Shown in pieces: positions 35,814-44,252 of a stretch of 64,000 bases of DNA. The notes beneath the pieces were generated by a model. The model ran no database searches. It had not been told where the DNA came from and saw nothing but the letters and a program-made list of their open reading frames with translations. Numbering within the stretch: the first letter of the stretch is position 1; each line of letters opens with the position of its first letter. Source of the stretch: Elusimicrobiota bacterium. Lineage in GTDB: Bacteria; Elusimicrobiota; Elusimicrobia; UBA1565; UBA9628. The DNA lies in NCBI GenBank assembly GCA_003452935.1, contig DMMY01000016.1, positions 26,540-90,539 of the forward strand. Reading direction: 5' to 3'. Made by a program: the position numbers and the translations under genes.

Positions 35814-36719
35814 ATGATGAAACTGTTGAAAACGGCGGCATTGACGGCGGTCTCGCTTTTCTGGGCGGGCCAGGCGGCGGCGTTTTGGCTAAACGCCGGA
35901 GCCAAGGAGACGACGGGCAATCGCAACTACAACGGCGTCAACGTCTCCGGCCAAGTGGGGCTGGGCGACTTCAGCGTCAAGCCCATGTTCGCCACATTCC
36001 ATTCGGACCTTTCCAGCGGGACCTTCAACTCCTACTCGCTGCGCGTCGGCCACGACACCAAGCTCTTAGGCCTGGGCGTCACGGGCGGAGTGACGCCCTC
36101 GGTCAACGGCTACAGCAACCAGTTCGTCGGAGCCGACCTCGCTCTGAGCATCACCCCGACCGGACAAGGCGCGCGCGCGCGCATCGGCGGCCGCGAGCAG
36201 GCCAGCGGGCCGGCGCAAGGCGCGGGCCTGGCCCGCATAGACTTGGGGGCCTCGGCGATGTTCACCAACCACCGCGACCACTTCGGTCCCGCGGGCCAGG
36301 CGCTGGGCTCGGTCGCGCGGCTCGGCCAGACCGACCTGACCGGGTCGGCGGGCGTGTCGATCCTCAAGAACCTGCTGAGCGTCGATGTCACCAAATCGTT
36401 TTACGACCACAAGCCGGAAGGGCTCAACATGCGAGCGCCCCGGGTCCAAAACATCATCGGCCTCTCCCAGGTCGTCCAAGGCTTCCCGAACACCAGCGCC
36501 AATGTCAAGCTGGTCATGAGCGTCCTGCCCCTGATCAAGCCCTTCGTGAACTACACGCGCACCACGTTCGAGGCCGGAGAGAGCAATTCCAACGCTTATT
36601 CCGCGGGAGTCTCCGTTGAATTGGAGATACTCGAACTCTCGGCCGCGTACGAGCGCTACGTTCAGGCGGGACAGACGGACCGCAACTACTTCTCCCTCGG
36701 CGCCAGCCTGCGCCTTTAG
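35814..36719 (+). CDS. Predicted outer-membrane beta-barrel protein
   Basis: 301 residues. The signal peptide (MMKLLKTAALTAVSLFWAGQAAA) is followed by alternating strands with aromatic girdles (SFNSY-, GVTPSVNGYSN, NYTRTTFEAG) and ends with FSLGASLRL, a typical barrel C-terminal strand. No family is recognised. A purine-rich AAGGGGGT precedes the ATGATG start; the second ATG is equally possible. It is probably monocistronic. Confidence 0.75.
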   Translation: MMKLLKTAALTAVSLFWAGQAAAFWLNAGAKETTGNRNYNGVNVSGQVGLGDFSVKPMFATFHSDLSSGTFNSYSLRVGHDTKLLGLGVTGGVTPSVNGYSNQFVGADLALSITPTGQGARARIGGREQASGPAQGAGLARIDLGASAMFTNHRDHFGPAGQALGSVARLGQTDLTGSAGVSILKNLLSVDVTKSFYDHKPEGLNMRAPRVQNIIGLSQVVQGFPNTSANVKLVMSVLPLIKPFVNYTRTTFEAGESNSNAYSAGVSVELEILELSAAYERYVQAGQTDRNYFSLGASLRL

Positions 36720-36835
36720 GCGACGGCCGCCCCGCGGCCGCGCAGGAGCCGCCTCTCGTTCGCGACCGCCTGGGTTCGGACAGCAAATCCGCGCTCCCAG
36801 GCGCGGCGGCGTTGCCCGGGGGAAATTTGACCCTG

Positions 36836-36899
36836 CCTTGATCGCGGCCAGTTAAGTTATACGTAGTCATTCTCAAGCGCAACGAAATCGCGATCAAGG
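36836..36899. promoter_or_regulatory. 11-bp perfect inverted repeat upstream of the PAC2 gene
   Basis: CCTTGATCGCG (36836-36846) and CGCGATCAAGG (36889-36899) flank 42 bp that contain TTATAC. The right arm ends 4 nt before the GGAGGT ribosome site. It may be an operator pair or an mRNA stem near the ribosome site. Confidence 0.4.
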
Positions 36900-36914
36900 G
36901 CACGGAGGTCTGCT

Positions 36915-37868
36915 ATGGCGGATAGGCCGGAGCGTTGGCTGATCGCGGCTTGGCCAGGGCTCGGACGCGTGGCCACGACGGCCGCCGTCTACCTCCTCTC
37001 CAAGCTGCGCATGCATCAGGTAGGCGAGTTCAGGGCGCGCGATCTCTTCGACTTGGAGAACGTCGACGTGAAGGGAGGGCTGCTGCGCGCGGCCCGGCTG
37101 CCGCGCAGCCGGCTTTTTCTTTCGAGCAGCGCTTCCAGACGCTGCGATATCCTCGTGTTTTTAGGCGAAGCGCAGCCTTTGAGCGGGAAATTGGCCCTTT
37201 GCCAGCGTCTCATAACGGAAAGCCGGACGCTGGGCGTGACCCGCGTCTTCGCCTTCTCGGCGTTGGTGACCGAGATGAATCCAGGCAGCCCGTCGCGGAC
37301 CTTCGCCGTGGCCTCCGACACGGCCAGCCTCGACGAGCTCAAACGGCATGAGGTCTCGTTGCTCAAGGAGGGACAGATCGGCGGGCTCAACGGATTGGTG
37401 CTGGCCGCGGCGGCCGAGGCAGGCCTGCCCGCGGTCGGTCTGTTGGGAGAGATGCCCGCCGTGGCGCCTCACCTGCCATATCCCAGCGCCTCCGCCGCCG
37501 TCCTGCGCGTCTTCAAGGAATTGTCCGGCTTGGCGCTCGACCTGGGCGAGCTGGAGGAATACGGGCGCGCGATGCAGGCGCAGCTATTCGCTATCTACCA
37601 ACGAGTGATACAGGCGCTGCAGGAAAGCGCGCAGAGCGATGAGACGGATAGCGAAGCGGCCGCCGGCGGCCAACCCGAGTCCCACGCGCAGACGCCGCCG
37701 CGCGAGACAGCCTTGGCCGCCGAGGACGCCGGGCGCATTGAGCTTCTGTTCCGCCAGGCGCGCGTCGACCGTTCGAAGGCTTTCGCGCTGAAGAAGGAAC
37801 TCGACCGCCTCGGAGTGTTTGCGCGCTACGAGGACCGGTTTCTCAACCTCTTCGAGCCGAACCGTTAA
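36915..37868 (+). CDS. PAC2 family protein (proteasome-assembly-chaperone-like)
   Basis: 317 residues. The PAC2 core is clear: LIAAWPGLGRVATTAAVYLL, DILVFLGEAQP, GVTRVFAFSALVTEM, GLNGLVLAAAAEAGLPAVGLLGEMP, YPSASAAVLRVFKELSGL. In bacteria the role is unknown. A Glu/Gln/Ala linker (residues ~235-265) leads to a charged C-terminal helical pair (ELLFRQARVDRSKAFALKKEL). A GGAGGT site precedes the ATG by 6 nt. The stop overlaps that of the convergent YceH gene. Confidence 0.85.
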   Translation: MADRPERWLIAAWPGLGRVATTAAVYLLSKLRMHQVGEFRARDLFDLENVDVKGGLLRAARLPRSRLFLSSSASRRCDILVFLGEAQPLSGKLALCQRLITESRTLGVTRVFAFSALVTEMNPGSPSRTFAVASDTASLDELKRHEVSLLKEGQIGGLNGLVLAAAAEAGLPAVGLLGEMPAVAPHLPYPSASAAVLRVFKELSGLALDLGELEEYGRAMQAQLFAIYQRVIQALQESAQSDETDSEAAAGGQPESHAQTPPRETALAAEDAGRIELLFRQARVDRSKAFALKKELDRLGVFARYEDRFLNLFEPNR

Positions 37869-38500
37869 TTCGGCGGGGAAGCCGGGCCGGCCCGCAGCTC
37901 CCGGACGGCGGCCTCGAGGGCCGCGACGCGCGCCTCGAGCTGCGCCAGGCGGTCGGGCGGGGGCTGCGCCGGCGCCGCGGCGGGCTCGGGAGCTGGTTCG
38001 GTATTGGTGAAAAGCTGCCGGTAGCGCGCTTCCTTTTGGCCGGGCTGGCGGGTCAGGCGGCTGATGATCGCGCCGTCGACGCGGTTGGAGAGTTCCCGCA
38101 TGAGGGTTTCGACCTCCGGGATGCTCTCCAACCGGCAGAGCCGTTCGGTTCGGGCCTTGATCTCGCCGGGAGTCTGGGGGCCGCGCAGGAGCAGGACGCA
38201 GACGACTCCGATGACCTTGGGGTCCTCGGAGCCGAGGAGGACCTCGATATGGTGGCTGTATTTGACGGCGCGGGCGCCGGCCTCGTAGACGCGGGCCGCG
38301 AACTTCCTTTCCACGAGGCCGGCGAGGGCTTTTTCGACCTCGGCGTGGCCGAGATTCATGACCGGGTCGCGATTGCTCTTCTGGTTGCAGGCGTTGACCA
38401 GGGAGTTGAGACTTAGGGGATAGAGCTCGGGAGTGGTCAAAGATTTTTCCACTAGGGAGCCGAGGATACGCGCTTCGATGGCGGTGAGTGGGTCGGGCAT
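37865..38500 (-). CDS. YceH family (DUF480) winged-helix protein
   Basis: 211 residues. The family N-terminus (LTAIEARILGSLVEKSLTTPELYPLSLNSLVNACNQKSNRDPVM) and the second winged helix (VVCVLLLRGPQTPGEIKARTERL) are canonical. The C-terminal tail is Pro/Ala-rich then a short coiled coil. Function is unknown; a DNA-binding role is assumed from the fold. TAAAAT ends exactly 6 nt before the ATG, the leaderless pattern. The stop overlaps the convergent PAC2 gene. Confidence 0.9.
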   Translation of the reverse strand: MPDPLTAIEARILGSLVEKSLTTPELYPLSLNSLVNACNQKSNRDPVMNLGHAEVEKALAGLVERKFAARVYEAGARAVKYSHHIEVLLGSEDPKVIGVVCVLLLRGPQTPGEIKARTERLCRLESIPEVETLMRELSNRVDGAIISRLTRQPGQKEARYRQLFTNTEPAPEPAAAPAQPPPDRLAQLEARVAALEAAVRELRAGPASPPN

Positions 38501-38506
38501 GGGGAA

Positions 38507-38512
38507 ATTTTA
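38507..38512 (-). promoter_or_regulatory. -10-like box (TAAAAT) of the YceH gene, leaderless
   Basis: TAAAAT on the minus strand, 6 nt before the ATG at 38500. Confidence 0.45.
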
Positions 38513-38575
38513 GCGCTAGCTGGGGGGGCGCGCAAGGGGGGGGTGCATCGGCGTCAAAAAACGATCATTTATTTC

Positions 38576-41008
38576 CTAACGAGCCTTGACCTTCTCCATC
38601 CATTCATGCAGGTGCGAAAGCTTGGGGTAGATGAACGCGGTATAGACGGCCAAGGCCACGGCTCCTATCACGATGGCCATGATGGCGTAAGGCGAGTCCC
38701 AGAATAATTGGATGGTGAGGTCCTTGGGGAGAAGCCATTTCAGTATCTTGTTGGAGATAATGGTCCCCATATAGGTCATGGTGATGACGGCGGCCGCCGC
38801 TTTGCCCTGTTCTTTTTGCGGAACTACGGCGTTGTCTTGAATAAGGGTGTTGGCCAGGATGGCGCAGACGCATTCGCGCACCGTGTAGATGCCGACGAGG
38901 GCGGAGGCGATGGCTATTCCCGCGACCCAGAGGGGAAGGTGGCTGCCCGCGAGCAGAGAGGTCAAAAGCAGCGGCGCCATGGAAAGGATCCTGACCGTCG
39001 AGAGAATCTTCTTCTCGGAACTGCCGAGGATGCCGTTCTTTAGCAGTTTCTTCGCCGTTTTAGCGCCCAGATGCGGCCCGACTCCCCAAGCCAAGGAAAG
39101 TCCCAGGAACAAGGCGAACACATTGAATCCCATCCCCGTGACGAGGAACGCGCCCCCCATGGCGCCGGCGAATCCGACGAAGCTCAGCGCGCGTCCGATA
39201 TGTTCTTGAATATTTTTCCTGGCCGGGGCCGTTGTCTCGGACGCAGGGGAAAGGCCGGCCTTGGGCTGCGCCGCTGGGACAGGAGTTTCGGCTTGGGCCG
39301 CGCCCGGATTTTTTCCGGGAATATGGATGCCGAAATAGAACACGACCGCGGCCAGGAGCTTGATGCCCACGTATAGAAACAAAATTCCGGCGAACAAAGT
39401 GGTGACGCTCCCTGCCGCGGCAGCGGCGGGAGTTCCCATCATAATAGCCCCCAAAGCCAACCCGATATAAGTGCCGTAATTGCGCCACATGCTGGTCAGG
39501 ACATTGCCCGAGGAACGGGCTTTTTCCTGATCTCCCGCGATTTCATTTTGAAGCCTGTTTTGCGTGATGGACCCCGCGATTTGACTGGACAGATACGAGA
39601 GGAAGGATAAGACGGCCAAGGAGATCATGGAGAGTTTGCCCATGATCAAGAGCGCGGGAATCCCGGCGAAAATCACCGCGGAAAGCGCGCTGAAAAGGAC
39701 AAAGCCCTTTTTGATGTCGAGCTTGTCCGCGAACGCTCCGACGATAGGACGATTGAAAACCGTGGCATACCACATGTAATTGCGCAGGGTTCCGACCCCC
39801 GTGCTGCCGAGATTGAGCGCCTGCATCATGGACTTCTGCATCATGGAATAGACCTTCTCGGCCACACTTTGCAGAAAAGTGACGACGGCGAAGACGGAAA
39901 AGGCTTTCTCGGGTTCCTTGGCGAAATCAAATCCAAGTCGTTGAGCCAGGCGCTTGAACAAAGAGCCCGCCGGCGTCGCGTCCCGGATACCGGCGCCAGC
40001 CGGCCGGCTCAAGCGTTGGAAAAGAAAACCAAAGACGATCAGAAGGACTCCGCCTCCCAGCAAGGCCCAGGAAAAGGGAATCCCCATGATCACGGCCGGC
40101 AGCGCGGCCTTGGGCACGAGAAGCGGCAGGATAACGATTTCCAGAATATCGGAAACATTGAAAGAGAACAAGGCGCCCAGGATTCCCGTGGCAAACACCA
40201 GGGAGTGCGGAGGCGTATATTTCCACGCATAGGGTTTTTGCGGGTTATGGGTCGGGACTTTCTTGATGGATCCCACGACATAGGATAGGGTGGCTCCCAT
40301 TTCCCCAAGAAATGAGCGGATGCTCATTTTCTGCTGGACCGTTTCCGGCTTCTGGGGCGGATTCGGTTCTCGATCGGGCTGGATTCGAGAGGAAGCGCTT
40401 GGCGCCGAGCCTTGAATGGGCGCCAGTGAAATCGTCCCGGAAACCGGCCTTTCAGGCGCTTCAACGTCTTGTTTGCTCAGGCCCCGGGGCATCAGAGCCG
40501 CGAGAGTTGATTTCAATTTCCCATTGATGCGGGAAACCGAAGCTTGAAAACGTCCTGATTCGACGGACCCCGGGATGATTTGAGAAACAGAGTCCTCTCT
40601 TACCGGAGAAACCAAGGCTGCGGCATTTGCATCAAGGACAGGGATAGAAGCTTCGCTCCGCGGCGCCGATAAAGGAACTGGGGCGAAGGATGGCTGCGCG
40701 CCGGCTGCATTCCGAGTTCCGTTGTCTGAGAGGGAAGCCGGGAATTGCGCTGGCATATTCGGCGCGGGAGCCGGTATTTTCAGGGAGCCATTGCCGAGTG
40801 AAGAGAGCGGCGCAAAACCGGTTTTTAACGCGCCTAGGGATGTCGCTATCGCGCGCAAGCCGACAATGGGACCGGCTTTAAATTGGCGTTGAGAGGCGAT
40901 GATGCCCTTGCCTGCCGCGTAGGCGCTTGTACCGGGGCTTATGAGCGGTAAAACGGCGCAGAGAAGGCCGGAAAGCAATTTCATGCGCCCAGAGGTATTC
41001 TTTCTCAT
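38576..41008 (-). CDS. MFS-type transporter with ~245-residue exported N-terminal extension (1)
   Basis: 810 residues. A signal-like segment (GRMKLLSGLLCAVLPLISPG) is followed by ~220 residues rich in Pro, Ala and Ser without hydrophobic segments. The membrane part from ~250 on has about 12 hydrophobic helices in two halves, split by a cytoplasmic loop (PGKNPGAAQAETPVPAAQPK), as in MFS permeases. The substrate is unknown. ATG 41008 is preferred over the ATG at 41014, because TATAAT abuts the latter and ends 6 nt before the former. A similar gene starts at 41563 on the other strand. A signal peptide ahead of an MFS domain is unusual. Confidence 0.85.
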   Translation of the reverse strand: MRKNTSGRMKLLSGLLCAVLPLISPGTSAYAAGKGIIASQRQFKAGPIVGLRAIATSLGALKTGFAPLSSLGNGSLKIPAPAPNMPAQFPASLSDNGTRNAAGAQPSFAPVPLSAPRSEASIPVLDANAAALVSPVREDSVSQIIPGSVESGRFQASVSRINGKLKSTLAALMPRGLSKQDVEAPERPVSGTISLAPIQGSAPSASSRIQPDREPNPPQKPETVQQKMSIRSFLGEMGATLSYVVGSIKKVPTHNPQKPYAWKYTPPHSLVFATGILGALFSFNVSDILEIVILPLLVPKAALPAVIMGIPFSWALLGGGVLLIVFGFLFQRLSRPAGAGIRDATPAGSLFKRLAQRLGFDFAKEPEKAFSVFAVVTFLQSVAEKVYSMMQKSMMQALNLGSTGVGTLRNYMWYATVFNRPIVGAFADKLDIKKGFVLFSALSAVIFAGIPALLIMGKLSMISLAVLSFLSYLSSQIAGSITQNRLQNEIAGDQEKARSSGNVLTSMWRNYGTYIGLALGAIMMGTPAAAAAGSVTTLFAGILFLYVGIKLLAAVVFYFGIHIPGKNPGAAQAETPVPAAQPKAGLSPASETTAPARKNIQEHIGRALSFVGFAGAMGGAFLVTGMGFNVFALFLGLSLAWGVGPHLGAKTAKKLLKNGILGSSEKKILSTVRILSMAPLLLTSLLAGSHLPLWVAGIAIASALVGIYTVRECVCAILANTLIQDNAVVPQKEQGKAAAAVITMTYMGTIISNKILKWLLPKDLTIQLFWDSPYAIMAIVIGAVALAVYTAFIYPKLSHLHEWMEKVKAR

Positions 41009-41014
41009 AACCAT

Positions 41015-41020
41015 ATTATA
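41015..41020 (-). promoter_or_regulatory. -10 box of MFS gene 1 (leaderless arrangement)
   Basis: TATAAT on the minus strand; 6 nt to the ATG at 41008. The -35 is poor, while the AGGNCCTA-type motif lies 38 nt upstream. Confidence 0.6.
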
Positions 41021-41045
41021 AGCCGGAGGCTGATTTCAAACGACG

Positions 41046-41060
41046 AACCAAAGGCCTAGA
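41046..41060 (-). promoter_or_regulatory. AGGNCCTA-type upstream motif of MFS gene 1
   Basis: Read toward the gene: TCTAGGCCTTTGGTT. A second copy (AAAGGCCTATA on the plus strand) lies at ~41097-41107. Confidence 0.4.
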
Positions 41061-41135
41061 ATTCTGTCGGCAGTCGGACCATGCCCGATGGGATGAAAGG
41101 CCTATATGACGCAACGCCTCAAAAAATTTCGGAGT

Positions 41136-41396
41136 TCAATTTTGGCCGCACGCCGGCGCGGCAGGGGCCATCCCGGGGACTCGGTCGCGGGCCGCGATGA
41201 GACGCCGCCATGACGCGGCGCAGGTCCCGGCGATGATCAGGGCCAGCCCCATCATGACCGCGGTCAGGATCGCCTGCAGCTTCCCCGAGAAATCCCCGCG
41301 CGGCAAGTAGTTGCCCGTAATGTTGAGCCAGCCCGCGTAGAGCGTCGTGACCAGCATGAAAACGAAAGGCAGCAAGGTGGTCAACTTGTTGGCATA
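41136..41396 (-). pseudogene. C-terminal remnant of a CstA-like carbon starvation protein
   Basis: About 84 residues read NKLTTLLPFVFMLVTTLYAG, then two hydrophobic segments and a basic tail (ASWRRLIAARDR). This is the pattern of the CstA C-terminus. Upstream of 41396 the frame leaves the family, so 80% or more of the gene is missing. It lies next to one of two 34-bp direct repeats, which may mark the breakpoint. Confidence 0.5.
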
Positions 41397-41425
41397 ATTT
41401 TCAACAATACGCGGCGAAACTCGGC

Positions 41426-41460
41426 CAAAAGGGCCAACAATGCCAATAACATGATCTCCG
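41426..41460 (+). repeat. 34-bp direct repeat, left copy
   Basis: CAAAAGGGCCAACAATGCCA followed by ATAACATGATCTCCG. It recurs at 43439-43472 with one substitution and a small indel. The two copies bracket MFS gene 2. Read on the minus strand both encode a short Leu-rich start (MLLALLALL) behind GGAGA. Confidence 0.7.
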
Positions 41461-41474
41461 GCACCTGGGAATTC

Positions 41475-41497
41475 AGGCCTAGAGACGCTAGGCCTTT
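41475..41497 (+). promoter_or_regulatory. Inverted pair of AGGNCCTA motifs / hairpin upstream of MFS gene 2
   Basis: AGGCCTAG-AGACG-CTAGGCCT followed by TT. In DNA it is two motif copies facing each other; the right copy continues CTAGGCCTTTTGCCC toward the gene, with TAGG 61 nt upstream of the -10. In RNA it could also be a short terminator for leftward-derived transcripts. Confidence 0.45.
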
Positions 41498-41549
41498 TGC
41501 CCGAGCATGCCCTGGGTACTTGTTCCTGAGGCTCCGCGGAGAACGAATG

Positions 41550-41555
41550 TATAAT
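41550..41555 (+). promoter_or_regulatory. -10 box of MFS gene 2 (leaderless arrangement)
   Basis: TGTATAAT: TATAAT 41550-41555, then 7 nt to ATG 41563. The -35 is poor. Confidence 0.55.
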
Positions 41556-41562
41556 TTGCCTG

Positions 41563-43425
41563 ATGCGCTTATGCGCGGCGCTGTTGCTGTTTTTTTCAAG
41601 CTGGCCTCCGGCCGCGGCCGCGGCCATGGCGCGCGCCGCCGCGGCAAGACGGGTTCCCGCGGCGATCGTTTTCCGGCCGGCCATGGGCGTCCCGGTCGTG
41701 GGCCTTGATAAGATTGGGTCCGCCGGCCTGCGCACCTCCTGGAGCCAAAGCTCAAGCGTTGTCGCGTCCCCCGGCCTGGCGGGCGCGCCGGCGCCTAATG
41801 ACTGTAAACGACCTCGGGCGGTAGCCGCGACGCCGGATTTCGCGCTCGCAAGCCCCGCGCCCGTCCTGGCGGGCCCAGAGGCCTTGGCCGCCGCGGAGGA
41901 GATCAGCCGCGCGGCCGCGGCGCGGCCGGATGCGCCCGCGCAGGCCGAGGCGGAGCAGGACAACGCCTCCCGCCGGATATTCGACGGGGCCGCCGCCCTT
42001 CCCGCCCCGGCCGATCCGGTCGCGGTCCTGAGCGATGACCACGACGCGCCCTTCGCGGCCCTGGCCAGGGCCGGCCGGGATATCCCGGAGCGGCCGCATA
42101 TCCGGCTTCTGCGGGACGATGAATCGGCGAAGAAGAAAGCGGCGCGGCGGGTCTTCGTGGGCACGGGGATATACAAGTTCGGCATGGAAGCCTTGAACAT
42201 CACCATGCCTCTTATCGCCCTGACCTTTTTCGGCAGCACGATATGGATGGCGACCATGGCCACGGGCTGGGGGCTGGCCATGACGCTGAGCAGCATGCTC
42301 GCCGGCGGCGTCATCGATAGAAAACCGGTGCAGAAGGTCCTGGCCACGGCATTGCTGGCCCAGGCGGGCATCGTGGCGGGCATCATCTTCTTGTTTGCCG
42401 CGGGCGCCGCCAATCCTTGGCTCATACTGCCATTGCTCACCTTGGCCGGAGCCACCCAGGGAGCGGTGCTCACGGCCCGGGACTGTCTTTCGGCGCTGAC
42501 CGTAGGCCGCAATCACGATTCCATACTGACCCAAAACATCAAGGTCCACATGTACTATGAGATAGCCGGGGTGATCGCCCCGCTGGCGGTGGGCCTGCTC
42601 CTCAGAAATTCAGCGGCGCTCATCGGCGTGAACGTGCTCGCCGGGCTGTGCCTGCTGCCGCCGGCGTATATCTTGGCCGCATGGGTTTTCTGGCGGCTCA
42701 AGCTGGCCGCGCCCCCGGGCGGGCGGCAAGGCGCGACGCCGCCGAGCAGAAGCCTCAAGGACATGATCCAGGCGGCCCTATCGGACATAAGAGCCGGCAA
42801 ACAGATCATCCTCGGACAAAAGGAATTCCGCTGGCTCGGCTTCATGATCGTGGGCCCCATGATCCTGCATCGATTGCTCGAACAGATCATGATACCGATC
42901 TTCGCGAAGAACGTCCTGGATTCCGCCGAAAAATCCGCCTGGATGATCAGCAGCTCCAGCGCCGGCGAATTATTGAGCGCCGCGCTGCTGCTGCTCATGC
43001 TTCGATTCTCGCGTGCCGATCATGGGACTGTTTGCACGAAGAAGCCTTCGCCTTTCTCCTGGATCAGAGTCATGGCGCTGAGCAGCCTGCTTCTCTGGAC
43101 CTTTGCCGTGGGAGCCGGGGTTAACCTCTGGCTGCTCTTGGGGGTCATCATGGCTTCGAGCCTGACTTTAGCGGCCAACGATCTCTCTCTGCACTCTTAT
43201 TTCCAGTCGCGCCTGCCCAATGAGGCCGCGGGCAAGGCCACCGGCTTTCTCATGGCCATCCAGCTGGGCAGCATCATGGCCATTTCCTGCCTGCTGGGTT
43301 TCCTGTTTGAGCTGCTGCCCATCCACCCGGTTTTCGTCGGCCTATGCGCGGCGATCTCGATCTTGGCCGCTCTCTTTTACAGGGGCTACGCCAAACTAAG
43401 AGAAGCGGCGAAGAACCGCTCCTGA
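41563..43425 (+). CDS. MFS-type transporter with exported N-terminal extension (2)
   Basis: 620 residues. A signal peptide (MRLCAALLLFFSSWPPAAAA) precedes ~170 residues of Ala/Pro/Arg-rich sequence, then about 12 membrane helices from ~residue 200 (FVGTGIYKFGMEALNITMPL, MTLSSMLAGGVIDRKPVQKV). The loop motif GGVIDRKPVQK resembles the MFS loop 2-3 signature. Substrate unknown. Same architecture as the gene at 38.6-41.0 kb, but low overall similarity by eye. The start is placed by the TATAAT 7 nt upstream. The gene lies between two direct repeats. Confidence 0.85.
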   Translation: MRLCAALLLFFSSWPPAAAAAMARAAAARRVPAAIVFRPAMGVPVVGLDKIGSAGLRTSWSQSSSVVASPGLAGAPAPNDCKRPRAVAATPDFALASPAPVLAGPEALAAAEEISRAAAARPDAPAQAEAEQDNASRRIFDGAAALPAPADPVAVLSDDHDAPFAALARAGRDIPERPHIRLLRDDESAKKKAARRVFVGTGIYKFGMEALNITMPLIALTFFGSTIWMATMATGWGLAMTLSSMLAGGVIDRKPVQKVLATALLAQAGIVAGIIFLFAAGAANPWLILPLLTLAGATQGAVLTARDCLSALTVGRNHDSILTQNIKVHMYYEIAGVIAPLAVGLLLRNSAALIGVNVLAGLCLLPPAYILAAWVFWRLKLAAPPGGRQGATPPSRSLKDMIQAALSDIRAGKQIILGQKEFRWLGFMIVGPMILHRLLEQIMIPIFAKNVLDSAEKSAWMISSSSAGELLSAALLLLMLRFSRADHGTVCTKKPSPFSWIRVMALSSLLLWTFAVGAGVNLWLLLGVIMASSLTLAANDLSLHSYFQSRLPNEAAGKATGFLMAIQLGSIMAISCLLGFLFELLPIHPVFVGLCAAISILAALFYRGYAKLREAAKNRS

Positions 43426-43438
43426 AAGCGCGTCTCGA

Positions 43439-43472
43439 CAAAAGGGCCAACAATGCCAACAACATCTCTCCG
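43439..43472 (+). repeat. 34-bp direct repeat, right copy
   Basis: CAAAAGGGCCAACAATGCCA followed by ACAACATCTCTCCG, 14 nt after the MFS gene 2 stop and 51 nt before the methyltransferase gene. Partner of the copy at 41426. Confidence 0.7.
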
Positions 43473-43522
43473 CACGGGCGCATTGACGGGGGAAAGCAAA
43501 TTTGTTTGCATAGCTGACCCGC

Positions 43523-44239
43523 ATGAGCCACGCATTCCTACGGTATGCCAGCCGCGCCTTCTTTCTGCAGGACTTGGTCGCCAAGGCCATCGGCCTTCTG
43601 CCGCCGATCATCCAGAACAACCTCGGCAAGTATGATTCCCTTAAAAAAGCCTTCTACCTCGCCTCCCACGACGGCGTCGAGGGCGATTACCTGGAATTCG
43701 GGGTCTTTACCGGAGCCTCTCTCGCCGCGGCCATACATCTCTCCCGGCGCAGCTTCCTGCCGCGCCAGGCGCCCATGCGATATTTCGGATTCGACTCCTT
43801 CGCGGGATTCGGGAAAGTCACCGAAGAAGAGCGGGGGCATCAATGGCACAGGGACGAGAACTTCAAGTCCAACGCGGACATGGTTCGCCGCCGCCTGGCG
43901 CGGCTGGTCGATGACCCTTCCCGGGTCCGCCTCATAGAGGGCTACTACGATTCCACGCTGAGCGCCAGGAATCCCTCGGACTACGGGATCGGCAAGGCGG
44001 CGGTGATCCTCATCGACTGCGACACCTTCACCGCAGCGCGCCCGGTCTTCGAGTTCATCATGCCGGCATTGCAGGAAGGCACGATCCTGGTCATCGACGA
44101 CTTTTTCCTGTACAAGGGCAGCTCGACATTGGGCGTTTATGGCGCTTTCCGCCAATTCGAGCGGGATCTCAAGGACTGGAGACTGCGGCAGATGTGGAGC
44201 TACGGCTGCGGCGGCGTGGCTTATATCGTCAGCCGGTGA
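43523..44239 (+). CDS. TylF/macrocin-O-methyltransferase family protein
   Basis: 238 residues. GDYLEFGVFTGASLAAAIHL is the SAM-binding loop, RYFGFDSFAGFG the second motif, IDCDTFTAARPVFEFIMPAL and GTILVIDDFFLYKG the metal/catalytic Asp region. These enzymes O-methylate sugars. The next genes on the other strand (membrane protein, GT2, nucleotide-sugar epimerase) support a role in surface-glycan decoration. Confidence 0.88.
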   Translation: MSHAFLRYASRAFFLQDLVAKAIGLLPPIIQNNLGKYDSLKKAFYLASHDGVEGDYLEFGVFTGASLAAAIHLSRRSFLPRQAPMRYFGFDSFAGFGKVTEEERGHQWHRDENFKSNADMVRRRLARLVDDPSRVRLIEGYYDSTLSARNPSDYGIGKAAVILIDCDTFTAARPVFEFIMPALQEGTILVIDDFFLYKGSSTLGVYGAFRQFERDLKDWRLRQMWSYGCGGVAYIVSR

Positions 44240-44252
44240 TGCCGTTGGCGTC

